The notes: generated by a model not told the origin, from the letters alone. 64,000 nucleotides of DNA from Alkalicoccus saliphilus (GCF_003044065.1 NZ_PZJJ01000002.1:124001-188000), one strand, 5' to 3'. Counted from the first letter of the stretch, positions 32,250-41,631 are shown. Program-made: numbers and translations.

Positions 32250-33158
32250 ATAGCACAGGTAACAGCAGCAGCTCTGGCAGTGTGCGTTCTTATTTTAGTC
32301 TATTATGAGAGCAATGAGAGAATTGTTGTCAAGGAAGAGACAGTATATATAGAAGACCTTCCTGCTTCTTTTGAAAATTACACAATACTTCAAGTCGCGG
32401 ATCTGCATGAGAAACAATTCGGCAGAAATCAAAAAAGGCTGATTCAGAGAATCAACAATTTATCCTATGATGCGGTGGCTTTTACAGGGGATATGTTAAA
32501 AGAAGAAGGAAGCATCGGATATAAACCGGCTTTCGATCTTATAGAAGGAATTGATAATCTCGATAAAGCCTGGTTTGTAACAGGAAACACTGATAAGCAG
32601 AAAGAAAGCAGGCGGAACGTTCTTGTAGACGGCTTGGAAAAACGGGGCGTCCCATTGCTTAACGGAGCCGAAATTATTGAAAAGGGGAAAGATAAACTTG
32701 TAGTTATAGAATTCGAGGCGCTTCAACGTTACTTTAAGCAGAAAAACAAGTCTGAGGTCTTAAAAGGAGATGGCTTTGAGATTAATCAGCTGGATAAGGC
32801 TGTTCAGAACAGTGATGTAATTATCAGTCTTTTCCACTATCCGCTGACCGATGTTTATATTGATGAATTGTTCGAGGAGGGAGTGAATCTCTCTTTGGTC
32901 GACCTCCATATTGCAGGTCATTATCATGGAGGTCAGATCCGTATTCCGTTTGTAGGGGCTGTTTTTATTCCTAAAGTGGAGAGGGGATCTTCCAAGTTTT
33001 TTCCCAATCAAAGCCGGGTACGCTGGCACTGGGAATACCGGACACTGCAGCAGTATGTGAGTACAGGTCTTGGATCAAGTAACGCTGTACCGTTTCTGGA
33101 TTTTCGCTTATTTAATCCTCCGGAAATTAACTTGATTACCTTGAAAAGAAAGCAATAA
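32250..33158 (+). CDS. Membrane-anchored metallophosphoesterase with unclear start
   Basis: A calcineurin-like phosphoesterase of the YkuE/YaeI type with a hydrophobic N-terminal anchor. Metal-binding motifs are VADLHEKQFG, AFTGDML, VTGNTD (in place of the usual GNHD) and AGHYHGGQIRIP. A strong GAGGAGG site at 32238-32245 lies just before an in-frame ATA at 32250. The next canonical in-frame start, GTG 32280, is inside the hydrophobic segment and has no ribosome site. Either ATA is used, or GTG is, or one base is wrong. It may belong to the galU transcript. Confidence 0.78.
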   Translation: MAQVTAAALAVCVLILVYYESNERIVVKEETVYIEDLPASFENYTILQVADLHEKQFGRNQKRLIQRINNLSYDAVAFTGDMLKEEGSIGYKPAFDLIEGIDNLDKAWFVTGNTDKQKESRRNVLVDGLEKRGVPLLNGAEIIEKGKDKLVVIEFEALQRYFKQKNKSEVLKGDGFEINQLDKAVQNSDVIISLFHYPLTDVYIDELFEEGVNLSLVDLHIAGHYHGGQIRIPFVGAVFIPKVERGSSKFFPNQSRVRWHWEYRTLQQYVSTGLGSSNAVPFLDFRLFNPPEINLITLKRKQ

Positions 33159-33838
33159 ATATACCTCGGTATCTATTTAACAAAAATCATTCCAAATACT
33201 GACATAACCTTTCATGTATAACCTTCAATAATCCTCAAACACTTGGAGAGTAAACGATATAAATATATTATTGTAGGGGAAACATCAGAAGGCGGACAAG
33301 AAGTGGCCTGCCTTATTAAATAGGAGGAGGAATAAAGAGGATCGGGAAAATAAAAAGTGACAGCTGTGGTAGACATGCAGATAGTAGTGGTGTATTCAGA
33401 AGAAATCCGGGAGCGGGCATCTGCCGGGATAACAATGACTGTTGTTCGTACACCGGAAGAATCTAAAAAAAGAACAATACAAGGGGCATTCAAAATGGAA
33501 CTTGATATTCTGTGAAAACAAATAGAAAACTGCCGGAAGACAAACTAGACAGGTCTTAGAGTCCGCCTGGCTGTATGTATTCTTAAGGAGAACGTTACCG
33601 AGGCAAGGAACTTAACCGGAGTTTATAAAGCGTACAGTGAATTGTACAGTTTCAATCAGTAGTTTGCTTCTATTAATCAGCAAACTTTTAAAATTCAATA
33701 CAAAATTCGAGGCAAACTGCCTGAACTAATAAAAGCAGCTTTATGAATAAATTTCATAAAGCTGCTTTTTTATGTTAATGGAACAGATTGGAAAATAGTT
33801 AATTAGTGATTTTTTAGTTTGTTAAAAGGAGGAATACG
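33159..33838. other. Intergenic region with two small decayed-looking frames
   Basis: About 680 nt. Two short protein-like frames follow one another: TTG 33243 to TAG 33323 (RYKYIIVGETSEGG) and GTG 33357 to TGA 33515 (52 codons, QIVVVYSEEIRERA). Neither has a convincing ribosome site, and together they look like remains of a gene, though I do not recognise it. A clear terminator follows at 33731-33771. Confidence 0.35.
33731..33771 (+). terminator. Intrinsic terminator
   Basis: A 17-bp perfect stem (33731-33747 with 33753-33769) with a 5-nt loop and a T run. It separates the exopolysaccharide region from the FemAB-like gene. Confidence 0.9.
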
Positions 33839-34900
33839 ATGCTGGCGCATTCCGAGAGAAAGGTATTTCATGTGGTTGAAGATAAGAAGCTTTGGGATAT
33901 GATTATTACACAATTTCCTCAGGCTGACGTGTACTATACACATGCTTATTGCAATTGGACAGCGGAGGCAGAAGGAGGAAAAGCAAAGCTTATTTTTTTC
34001 AAATGTGATAATGGTATCATTATTTATCCTGTAATAATCAGAAATATACGGCTTGGCCAGAAAGAAGAAGTATATGACATTACTTCTCCTTATGGATACG
34101 GAGGACCGCTGCTGCGTGGAGAGCCAGAAACACTAAGTGAGTTCAAAGAAGCTCTGCGTCATTACTGTACGAAAAACAACATCATATCAGAAGTGATCAG
34201 ACTGCACCCACTATTAAATAATGCTGAATATATGACGGAATACTGCCCGATCCAGTACGTGCGACAGACTACAGCAGTTAATTTAAAACCTTCCTTGGAG
34301 GATATCCGGAGAAATTATTCAAAGATGAATAAGAGAAACATAAAAAAAGCAGTGAAAAATAACGTGGTATGCCGGGAAGTACAAAAAACAGAAGAAAATA
34401 TAGAATCGTTTTATAATCTGTATAAAGAAACGATGGAAAGAAAACAAGCCTCTTCTTACTATTTCTTTGGTAAAGAATCTCTCAAAAAACAGCTGATTGA
34501 TACACCAATATCGAAGAGTCATCTTTTATTTGCTTACGACGGGGAAGAAGTAATTTCAGCAGTAGTTCTGTTTACTTCCAATGAACTGGCCCATTACCAC
34601 CTGGGAGCTTCCCGAAAAGAGTATTTATATTTGAGACCGAACAATTTAATTTTTGATTATATGACAAAGGTATCCAAAGAAGCAGGGTGTCATCTTCTTC
34701 ATCTTGGGGGAGGTTACCAGGAGAACGACAATTTATTTATGTACAAAACGTCTTTCACGGACAACAACAACTATAATTTTTATATAGGTAAAAGAGTATA
34801 TGATGAAACTCTTTACAAAGAGATGGAAGAAAGGGCGGGCAGCAGTGCAGAAGAAACATTTTTCCCTTCCTATAGAGCTCCCGTCAGAGAAAAGGTATAG
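33839..34900 (+). CDS. FemAB/GNAT-fold acyl- or aminoacyltransferase
   Basis: A 353-residue protein with the double GNAT-like fold of the FemAB superfamily. Typical features are the early DITSPYGYGGPLL stretch, the central basic RRNYSKMNKRNIKKAVKN helix, and LLFAYDGEEVISAVVLFTSNELAHYHLGASRKEY in the second half. FemAB-like proteins near polysaccharide genes are often placed in cell-wall or polysaccharide decoration; that role is inferred here. The ATG follows AAAGGAGGAATAC. It stands alone behind a terminator. Confidence 0.82.
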   Translation: MLAHSERKVFHVVEDKKLWDMIITQFPQADVYYTHAYCNWTAEAEGGKAKLIFFKCDNGIIIYPVIIRNIRLGQKEEVYDITSPYGYGGPLLRGEPETLSEFKEALRHYCTKNNIISEVIRLHPLLNNAEYMTEYCPIQYVRQTTAVNLKPSLEDIRRNYSKMNKRNIKKAVKNNVVCREVQKTEENIESFYNLYKETMERKQASSYYFFGKESLKKQLIDTPISKSHLLFAYDGEEVISAVVLFTSNELAHYHLGASRKEYLYLRPNNLIFDYMTKVSKEAGCHLLHLGGGYQENDNLFMYKTSFTDNNNYNFYIGKRVYDETLYKEMEERAGSSAEETFFPSYRAPVREKV

Positions 34901-35045
34901 AAAAATGAAAATATAAAGTTATAAAACCTTCTTAAATTAATCTCATCAGCTTAGTAAGATATTCGCCGTCGGTAAAAGTTAAAAAGCGCAACGTATTTCT
35001 GAACTTCACCGGAAACCAGAAAATTATAAGAAAGAAGGGATCAAA

Positions 35046-35606
35046 ATGGATGTTATCGGTAAAAAGGTCAGATTAAGAGCTTTAGAGAGAAAAGATATGG
35101 AAGATTTGAGAAGTTTTCATAACGATCCGGAAATAGGTAATCTGCTCGGAGGATGGTCACATCCAATTTCTTCCGAGCAGCAGAATCTGTGGTTTGATAA
35201 ACTTGCATTTGATCATATGAATCTTCGGTTTGCAATTGATACTGAAGAAGACGGCTTCATTGGTATATCGACTATTACGAATATCGATCTTAAAAACCGA
35301 TCAGCCTATCATGGGATTATTATAGGCAAGAAGAATATGCAGGGGCATGGTTATGGACGGGATACAGTGATGACTACAATGAAATATGCCTTTGAAGAAT
35401 TACAGCTGCACCGTCTGGATGGAGATATCGTAGAACACAATACCTCCTCCTATAAACTTTATGTAGGAAAGTGCGGATGGAAGGAAGAAGGAAGAAAAAG
35501 AGATCATGCATTTAGAAACAACAGATACTATGATCGGCTTATCGTGGGGATTTTAAAAGAAGAATATATGGAATTATGTAAAGAAGGGGGATACTGGAAT
35601 TCATGA
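35046..35606 (+). CDS. GNAT N-acetyltransferase, RimJ/RimL or SpeG type
   Basis: A 186-residue acetyltransferase. It begins VIGKKVRLRALERKDMEDL, typical of the RimJ/RimL group. The acetyl-CoA loop is KKNMQGHGYGRDTVMTTMKYAF (about 98-119), then LQLHRLDGDIVEHNTSSYKLYVGKCGW. The last two segments resemble enzymes that acetylate amino-sugar nucleotides or small amines. The nearby amino-sugar pathway lacks its acetyltransferase, so a link is possible but unproven. Confidence 0.85.
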   Translation: MDVIGKKVRLRALERKDMEDLRSFHNDPEIGNLLGGWSHPISSEQQNLWFDKLAFDHMNLRFAIDTEEDGFIGISTITNIDLKNRSAYHGIIIGKKNMQGHGYGRDTVMTTMKYAFEELQLHRLDGDIVEHNTSSYKLYVGKCGWKEEGRKRDHAFRNNRYYDRLIVGILKEEYMELCKEGGYWNS

Positions 35607-36161
35607 TTTCAAAGCGGATAAGGATTAAGAATTACTCGTTCTATTCAAAAGTAATGATTCTTTAAGGAGATCTTTCCTGTTATCTCGATGTTTATAAGTA
35701 AAGCCGCAGACTGATCTGAATATGCGACCCATTAATATTAAAATAATTTTTGGAAATCAAATAAGCGCTGGTTGAAAAGCAGAGCAGTCTGCGAAGATAC
35801 AGGGAAAAGATATCTGAAAATTATCAGCTATAAAGAATAATGTGGCAGGTTATTAAAGGGGAAATTAACAGCTCTAAAAAAATATAAAATATATGGATTA
35901 TTTTTTAATTAGGATCTGTTAAACCTCCGCGTGTTGTTTTGAAAATCGCCTGCGGCTTTCCTTTCGTCCGGAAGGCTCTGCGCGCTTCCGCAGGCGTCTC
36001 TGCCCTGGCATCAGTTCTATGGAATAAAACACAGCGTTCATGTAAAGCAGAAACATTTCTTTTCTCCAAGTATCAAGAGCGAACTTTAACATAGCGTTTG
36101 ATTAAGAAGAAATTTTGCGTAAAAATTCAATTAAAATTTTTTTGGATAGCAGGTGAAAAAA
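35607..36161. other. Intergenic region carrying repeat copies C and A
   Basis: About 555 nt without a gene. The first 330 nt show nothing recognisable. The rest holds the inverted C and A repeat copies listed separately. Confidence 0.6.
35945..36098 (-). repeat. Intergenic repeat, families C and A (inverted copies)
   Basis: The C part (35945-36040) is the inverted counterpart of 60360-60440; both share GGGCAGAGACGCC next to a CGGAAG palindrome. The A part (36041-36098) ends in GCGAACTTTAACATAG, matching the end of the copy at 46101. The segment is GC-rich within AT-rich surroundings and can fold extensively. Confidence 0.65.
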
Positions 36162-36932
36162 ATGGGTAAACTAGATGGGGCAATTGCTGTAATAACCGGA
36201 GGAGCGGGAAATCTTGGCAAGACAGCTGCAGAACTATTTATCAGAGAAGGGGCAAAAGTTGCACTGGTGGACAATAACTCCGAGAAATTAGAGAAAGAGG
36301 TAGAAAGATTGACTTCTCTGGGGGAAATCATAAGTATCAAAGCAGATGTAACTAATGAAAATGATGTGAAGAATTATGTAGAAGTTGTAAAGAACAGATG
36401 GGGGCGTATCGACGTTTTTTTAAATAATGCTGGTGTCCTGGGAAAAGTGGCCCCACTAGTAAATCAGACAGCAGAGGATTATTATTTTCTCATGGATATT
36501 AACGTGAAAGGTGTTTTCCTCGGGCTTAAATACGTTATGCCGGTTATGATCACCCAGAAAAGTGGCAGCATTATAAATACGTCATCTACATCGGGACTGG
36601 CAGGAAGTAGTGGAAACTCCTTGTATTCTGCTTCAAAGCATGCAGTAGTAGGCTTGACAAAAACTGCTGCGCTGGAATCTTCATCAGAGGGAGTGCGTGT
36701 AAATTCGATCCATCCGTCACCGATAGATTCTGAAATGATGAGAAATATTGAAAAAGAATTGAATAGTGATGATCCGGAAAAAATAAAAGAAAAGATCATC
36801 TCCCGTATTCCTGCAGGGAGATATGGCAGCATGAAGGAAGTGGCTGGAGTAATGCTTTTTTTGGCCGGAGAAGATTCTAAATTTATAACCGGATCCCAGT
36901 ACAGGGTAGACGGTGGGATGGGAGCGAGATAA
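36162..36932 (+). CDS. Short-chain dehydrogenase/reductase
   Basis: A 256-residue classical SDR. The NAD(P) motif is TGGAGNLGKTA (about 12-22), NNAG is at about 87-90, the catalytic S is in NTSSTSG and YxxxK is in YSASKHAVV. The C-terminal ITGSQYRVDGGMGAR is standard. D in VALVDNNSEK after the second strand favours NAD. ATG 36162 is taken as start; an in-frame GTG lies 9 nt earlier. The substrate is unknown. It is flanked by intergenic repeats on both sides. Confidence 0.9.
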   Translation: MGKLDGAIAVITGGAGNLGKTAAELFIREGAKVALVDNNSEKLEKEVERLTSLGEIISIKADVTNENDVKNYVEVVKNRWGRIDVFLNNAGVLGKVAPLVNQTAEDYYFLMDINVKGVFLGLKYVMPVMITQKSGSIINTSSTSGLAGSSGNSLYSASKHAVVGLTKTAALESSSEGVRVNSIHPSPIDSEMMRNIEKELNSDDPEKIKEKIISRIPAGRYGSMKEVAGVMLFLAGEDSKFITGSQYRVDGGMGAR

Positions 36933-37048
36933 GCAAAGAGAAGGCGTTTGAAACTTAATACTGCAATTATTCATTTATTATCCATTTCATAAGGTTGATA
37001 AACAATGAAAAAGGGTATATATAAATAAAGTAGGAGGAGGTGAGTACG

Positions 37049-37210
37049 ATGAAAAAACGTATTCCTGTTGTTTTGGAAACAGATAGAAAAGACTATGAGC
37101 TCGCTATTGAAAATATGATTAGTGAAGGTGGTCCAGCTCATTTGATTTTGATGGAAGATGATAGAGAAGAACAGGAAAAGTCCAAAAAGAAAGAAAAGCC
37201 TCTTCACTAG
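37049..37210 (+). CDS. Small basic-acidic hypothetical protein, 53 residues
   Basis: Starts at ATG 37049 behind a perfect GGAGGAGG and ends with TAG at 37208-37210. The protein reads MKKRIPVVLETDRKDYELA, then a helix and a strand (AHLILMEDD), then a K/E-rich tail. No family is recognised. The strong ribosome site and the terminator-like hairpin after it (37278-37325) support a real gene. Confidence 0.7.
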   Translation: MKKRIPVVLETDRKDYELAIENMISEGGPAHLILMEDDREEQEKSKKKEKPLH

Positions 37211-37277
37211 CTTTCAGATTCAATTAATAAGGAAAGGACGGCTCTGGATGATAACATCAAAATTTGTTAACGTATAG

Positions 37278-37325
37278 GTTCCTATTGTTCTCTGTAAAGC
37301 CAGACGAACAGTGGGAACTTTTTTT
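37278..37325 (+). terminator. Terminator-like hairpin after the 53-residue gene
   Basis: GTTCC...TTGTTC pairs with GAACA...GGGAAC with mismatches, followed by a seven-T run. Confidence 0.65.
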
Positions 37326-37382
37326 GTGCCTTTAAAGGTTTTATAAGAGTGATATGAAAATAATAACATAAAGAAGAGTACG

Positions 37383-37510
37383 TTCCCCTTTGTTTCCATA
37401 GCAGTGCTTTCTTACGGACCGGCCTCCGCTGACTTCCCCTCCCACAGGTTGAATCTTCGGATCGTCTTTTGACGCTCCGGAGTGCCCCATATTTCTTCCC
37501 ACCTACAGTA
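37383..37510 (+). repeat. Intergenic repeat, family B
   Basis: Shares CGGACCGGCCTCCGCTGA and CTCCGGAGT elements with the larger B copies at 46131 and 60565. It is GC-rich and shortened or diverged compared with those copies. Confidence 0.55.
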
Positions 37511-37741
37511 ATGATACAAGGTCATACCTCTATACCCATTGAGAATATGAAGTTTTAAGTATAGTCATTCAACGATTATAGAACGTTATTTTCATACCAT
37601 GTGGTTGCAGTGATTTTGCTTGAGAGTCTTTACTTTATTGAAGTTCGGTGATTTTTTAACACATACGCTTCCTTACCCTGCTAATGGATATAGGTACATT
37701 TTTTTTATAAAGATAAAAAGTGCGTACTGAATAAATGATTT

Positions 37742-37768
37742 GTTTAGTAATACATAAGTAAAGGGAAT
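37742..37768 (+). promoter_or_regulatory. Candidate sigma-B promoter for the aldehyde dehydrogenase gene
   Basis: GTTTAG (37742-37747) and GGGAAT (37763-37768) are 15 nt apart, close to the sigma-B consensus GTTTAA-N13/15-GGGTAT. They lie about 64 nt before the ATG. General-stress control of an aldehyde dehydrogenase would be typical, but the match is imperfect. Confidence 0.4.
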
Positions 37769-37831
37769 GTAAATCGGGTAACCCTTTTTAAATTAGTAAC
37801 GAGAATACGGAAATTACTAAAGGAGGACATT

Positions 37832-39283
37832 ATGAACACTCATCAACTGTACATTAATGGGCAGTATACGAGCTCAAATTCAAACGAGACAATAAATGTC
37901 ACCAATCCGGCAACGGAGGAGATTATTTCCATAATTCTGAGTGGAAATGAACATGATGCAGACAAAGCTGTTCAAGCAGCACACGAAGCTCAGTGGGGCT
38001 GGGAAAGCACTCCATCCAACGAGCGTGGACGAATAGTCCGTGAGATTGGTCTCAAAATGAACGAGAACAGAGAAAAATTTGTTCATCTGTTGATTGAAGA
38101 GCAGGGTAAAAGCAGAGAAATGGCTGAAGGGGAAGTGGATCTTGCCATCGACTACTTTCAGTACATGTCAGAATGGGCACGACGAATTGAAGGAAATATC
38201 GTACCAAGCGACCGGCCGAACGAAAACATTTTTATTCATAAACGGGCCATTGGTGTCGTAGCTGGAATAGTTCCATGGAATTTCCCGGTCTTTATTCTGG
38301 CAAGAAAGGTGGCCACTTCATTAATAGCCGGGTGTACGATCGTTCTGAAACCGAGCCAGCAGACTCCGAATACAGCTGCATTCTTCACAGAAATGATAGA
38401 TGAAATGAACATTCTTCCAAAAGGTGTTTATAATTTTATAACAGGTAAAGGCTCAACGCTTGGTAACGCCTTAGCAACTCATGAAAAAGTAGCTATGGTC
38501 ACGATGACAGGCAGCATTCCAGCTGGAGTAAAAGTAATGGAAGCTGCTGCGCAGAATATTACGAAAGTCAATCTTGAGCTCGGAGGTAAAGCACCGGCGA
38601 TTGTCACAAAAAATGCTGACATCGATTTGGCTGTGGAGAACATTACAAAAAGCAGAATTGTCAATGCCGGACAGGCTTGTACGAATGCAGAGAGAGTGTA
38701 TGTACACAAAGACATTGCTTCGGAATTTAATAACCGGCTGACGGAATCTATGAGTGCTGTAACGTATGGAGATCCGCTCCAGGATGACACACTTGATATG
38801 GGTCCTCTTGTAAGCAGAGATCGTCTTGAAGAAGTAGATGAAATGGTAAAACACGCAGTGAAAGAAGGCGCCGAAGTACTCACAGGCGGCCGGCCTGCTG
38901 ACACGGAAAAAGGTTATTTTTATGAGCCCACCGTGATTGGCGGGGCAGAACAGAATATGAAGATTATTCAGGAAGAAATCTTTGGACCGGTTATTCCAAT
39001 AGTTACATTTGAAAATGTGGATGAAGTCATCCGTATGGCTAATGATTCAGATTATGGTTTGTCATCTTCTCTCTACACGGAAAATTACCACGAAGCAATG
39101 AAAATATCCAACAGTCTCCGCTACGGGGAAACATTCGTTAACAGAGAAAATTTTGAAGCAGTGCAGGGGTATCACGCCGGTTTCAGAAAATCCGGAATAG
39201 GTGGAACAGACGGACGTCACGGCCTGGAAGATTTTCTGAGCACTCAGGTAGTTTATATGCAGTACAAGGACGACGTGAAATAA
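37832..39283 (+). CDS. aldA: NAD-dependent aldehyde dehydrogenase (AldA type)
   Basis: A 483-residue aldehyde dehydrogenase most like lactaldehyde/glycolaldehyde dehydrogenase AldA. The general base E249 is in NLELGGKAP and the nucleophile C283 in GQACTNAERV. The cofactor-loop sequence is GIVPWNFPVFILARK, and the C-terminus has the AldA-like EAVQGYHAGFRKSGIGGTDG. It is monocistronic behind a long AT-rich upstream region with a possible sigma-B promoter. It should oxidise short hydroxy-aldehydes to acids. Confidence 0.93.
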   Translation: MNTHQLYINGQYTSSNSNETINVTNPATEEIISIILSGNEHDADKAVQAAHEAQWGWESTPSNERGRIVREIGLKMNENREKFVHLLIEEQGKSREMAEGEVDLAIDYFQYMSEWARRIEGNIVPSDRPNENIFIHKRAIGVVAGIVPWNFPVFILARKVATSLIAGCTIVLKPSQQTPNTAAFFTEMIDEMNILPKGVYNFITGKGSTLGNALATHEKVAMVTMTGSIPAGVKVMEAAAQNITKVNLELGGKAPAIVTKNADIDLAVENITKSRIVNAGQACTNAERVYVHKDIASEFNNRLTESMSAVTYGDPLQDDTLDMGPLVSRDRLEEVDEMVKHAVKEGAEVLTGGRPADTEKGYFYEPTVIGGAEQNMKIIQEEIFGPVIPIVTFENVDEVIRMANDSDYGLSSSLYTENYHEAMKISNSLRYGETFVNRENFEAVQGYHAGFRKSGIGGTDGRHGLEDFLSTQVVYMQYKDDVK

Positions 39284-39299
39284 ACCTTTTCTTTTTTAA

Positions 39300-39337
39300 A
39301 CAGACTGTTCACGGCCCCGGCCCTGGACAGTCTGTTT
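39300..39337 (+). terminator. Hairpin terminator after aldA
   Basis: ACAGACTGTT and GGACAGTCTGT form a stem of about 10 bp around a GC-rich loop. The T run is short, so strength is uncertain. Confidence 0.5.
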
Positions 39338-39420
39338 ACATAAACAGAATTTCCTGGCGGCATTTAAAGTCCTGGGTTACAATGTAGGCTGTATGATTAC
39401 AATCGAAGGAGATATTATTA

Positions 39421-40542
39421 ATGACGGATACAATTATAGAACGGCTCCCGGATTTTTTACGTAACAACTGGAAAAATTCCGGATTTTCACAATTTACTCC
39501 TATACAGGAAAAAATGCTTCCCCCTGCATTGGAAGGGTATAACATTACAGCGGAAGCGCCGACAGGTTCAGGAAAAACACTGGCTTATCTGCTTCCAGCA
39601 TTAAAAAAACTGGATAATGATATTAAACAGGCACAGACAGTTATTGTCGTATCTTCCCGGGAATTAGCCATGCAGGTACACCAGGAAGTGGAGCACTGGC
39701 TGGAGGGGAGCGGCTATTCCAGCGCGGCCCTGATCGGCGGAGCCAATATTAAGAGACAGCAGGAAAAATTAAAAAAGAAACCGGCTGTAATCGTCGGAAC
39801 TCCGGGGAGACTTCTGGAGCACGTTTCTTCTAAAAAATTAAAAATGCATGAAGTGTCCACGCTTGTCCTGGATGAGGCGGACCAGCTTTTTGCAAAGGAG
39901 CATATTGAGGAAGTGGAAACGCTGCTTACGAGTGTACAGAGAAACTGTCAAAAGCTTATCGTATCAGCAACTATTCCTTCAAGAGTGGAGAAACAGGCTT
40001 TTGAAAAAACAAAAGCAATGAAAATGATCCGTATTGAAATCGACGAAGCAATGCTCCAGAATATGGAGCATGTATATCTCGTAGGAGAGCGTCGTGACAA
40101 GGCTACTCTTTTAAAAAAGCTTGTGGATATGGAAGATTTCTATGGGATAGCATTCTGCAACGACCGCCGGGAACTCGAAAAATACGGGGAAGGACTCGAG
40201 TACAAAGGTAAAAACGTAGTGATCCTCCAAGGAGAAACGAATAAGCAGCAGCGGGAAACCTCGATGCAGAGGTTCAGGAAGAAGGAGATACCAGTTCTTC
40301 TGGCTACAGATGTTGCCTCCAGAGGACTGGATCTGCAGAATTTAACTCACGTTATTCAGCTTGATCTGGCTAATGACGTGCATCAGTACATTCACCGGTC
40401 CGGCAGAACGGCACGTGCCGGGCGTACCGGGACGGTCGTTTCGATCGTTACTGAAGGAGAACTGGAACGTCTGCTTCAAATCGGGAGCACGCTGGGTCTG
40501 AAAATGGTGAAGAAAAGAATTTCACACGGAAAGCTTGTATAG
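39421..40542 (+). CDS. DEAD-box RNA helicase (CshC/YfmL-like)
   Basis: A 373-residue minimal DEAD-box helicase, close to B. subtilis YfmL (CshC) in length. Motifs in order: Q motif (FSQFTPIQ), Walker A APTGSGKT with K52, TPGR, DEAD at 151-154, SAT at 182-184, and the C-terminal ATDVASRGLD and HRSGRTARAGR. There is no C-terminal RNA-binding extension. It is predicted to act in ribosome assembly or RNA decay and cold growth. Confidence 0.93.
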   Translation: MTDTIIERLPDFLRNNWKNSGFSQFTPIQEKMLPPALEGYNITAEAPTGSGKTLAYLLPALKKLDNDIKQAQTVIVVSSRELAMQVHQEVEHWLEGSGYSSAALIGGANIKRQQEKLKKKPAVIVGTPGRLLEHVSSKKLKMHEVSTLVLDEADQLFAKEHIEEVETLLTSVQRNCQKLIVSATIPSRVEKQAFEKTKAMKMIRIEIDEAMLQNMEHVYLVGERRDKATLLKKLVDMEDFYGIAFCNDRRELEKYGEGLEYKGKNVVILQGETNKQQRETSMQRFRKKEIPVLLATDVASRGLDLQNLTHVIQLDLANDVHQYIHRSGRTARAGRTGTVVSIVTEGELERLLQIGSTLGLKMVKKRISHGKLV

Positions 40543-40568
40543 AGGCATTACTGTCGAAGGAGGTTTTT

Positions 40569-41111
40569 ATGCAGATCAGGGAAGCAGGTTTAAAAGATGC
40601 CCCGGGTATTGCAAAAGTACATGTGGACAATTGGATTAGTACGTACAACGACGTTTTTCCTGCGCATGTATTTGAAACATGGACTTATGAAAACAGGGAA
40701 GAGAGATGGAAAAAGAGTCTGCCTAAAGCTGTAAGCGGAGGCACGATGACGTACGTGGCGGAAGAGGAAGGCGAGATTGCTGCTTTTGCTCTGGCAGGAA
40801 CTACGAGAGACGCCAGACTGCGTATGCGTTACACGGGAGAGTTTTATGGCATTTATGTACATCCTGACTTTCAAAGACAGGGGCTCGGCCGCAAGCTAAT
40901 GGAATCCTGCGCCGAACATCTCGCTTCCCAGGGACACAAAAGAGCAGCACTCTGGGTAATAGAAAATAATAAAGAGCAGCCCTTTTTTGAGAAAATGGGG
41001 GGAGAAGTGGTTTATGAAGCACCTGTCGAAATAGGTGGTAATAACTACAAAAACATTGCTTACGGATGGGAAGACGTTCAACGTCTTCTTAATCACGAAA
41101 AGCTTAATTGA
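40569..41111 (+). CDS. GNAT family N-acetyltransferase
   Basis: A 180-residue acetyltransferase. The core motif is YVHPDFQRQGLGRKLMESCAEHLASQGH (about 98-125), followed by ALWVIENNKEQPFFEKMGGE. It begins QIREAGLKDAPGIAKVHVDNW, the common form of Bacillus GNATs that accept small amines or peptides. A GAAGGAGG site precedes the ATG, 27 nt after the helicase stop, so it is probably cotranscribed. An intrinsic terminator follows. Confidence 0.9.
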   Translation: MQIREAGLKDAPGIAKVHVDNWISTYNDVFPAHVFETWTYENREERWKKSLPKAVSGGTMTYVAEEEGEIAAFALAGTTRDARLRMRYTGEFYGIYVHPDFQRQGLGRKLMESCAEHLASQGHKRAALWVIENNKEQPFFEKMGGEVVYEAPVEIGGNNYKNIAYGWEDVQRLLNHEKLN

Positions 41112-41243
41112 AGCCTTCAATGATAAGGCGTATAAATAATATTTGTAGAAAAGGGTGCCTTAAAAATAAACGATGGTGTAAAGTTTCATCCTTCAAAGTG
41201 CATGAATTATGAATGAGCTTCTCAATAAATATTTAATATGGCT

Positions 41244-41278
41244 GCCCTCAAGTGTCTGGATAACTTGAGGGCTTTTTT
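41244..41278 (+). terminator. Intrinsic terminator after the helicase-GNAT pair
   Basis: GCCCTCAAG (41244-41252) pairs with CTTGAGGGC (41264-41272), followed by six T. Confidence 0.92.
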
Positions 41279-41345
41279 ATCTGATCTCTATTGTAATGAA
41301 AGCTTTCTCCGCAGGGTTGTAAACAATTAAACAGTGAAATATCTG

Positions 41346-41618
41346 TCAGCTTTTACGGAAACTGCTGCCTTTTTTCTTTTTACGGAGAAGCTCCATCTTG
41401 TTAGAAACACGGACTTTCGCTTTCTCAGTTTCAGCCTGCTCGTATTCCACCGAATGAATGTTTTCTCCTTGAAAAGTGACATAGACCCAGGACCCAGCCT
41501 CAATATTTTCAGGGAGGTCGGAACTGTCTATCACAAATTCTTTGTTTATGCTTTCTATCAGTACAACTGCATACTTCCCATCTTCTATACGATCAACAAA
41601 CCCTTTATGAGCTTCCAT
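41346..41618 (-). CDS. DUF3006 domain protein
   Basis: A 90-residue protein with the short beta-barrel DUF3006 domain (KGFVDRIEDGKYAVVLIE ... GSWVYVTF) and a basic C-terminal tail (LLRKKKKGSS). In Firmicutes this domain is commonly encoded next to extracellular ComEC-like metallo-hydrolases, exactly as here: it lies 13 nt downstream of that gene. There is no export signal, so it stays in the cytoplasm. Function is unknown. Confidence 0.85.
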   Translation of the reverse strand: MEAHKGFVDRIEDGKYAVVLIESINKEFVIDSSDLPENIEAGSWVYVTFQGENIHSVEYEQAETEKAKVRVSNKMELLRKKKKGSSFRKS

Positions 41619-41631
41619 TTATACCTCTCCT

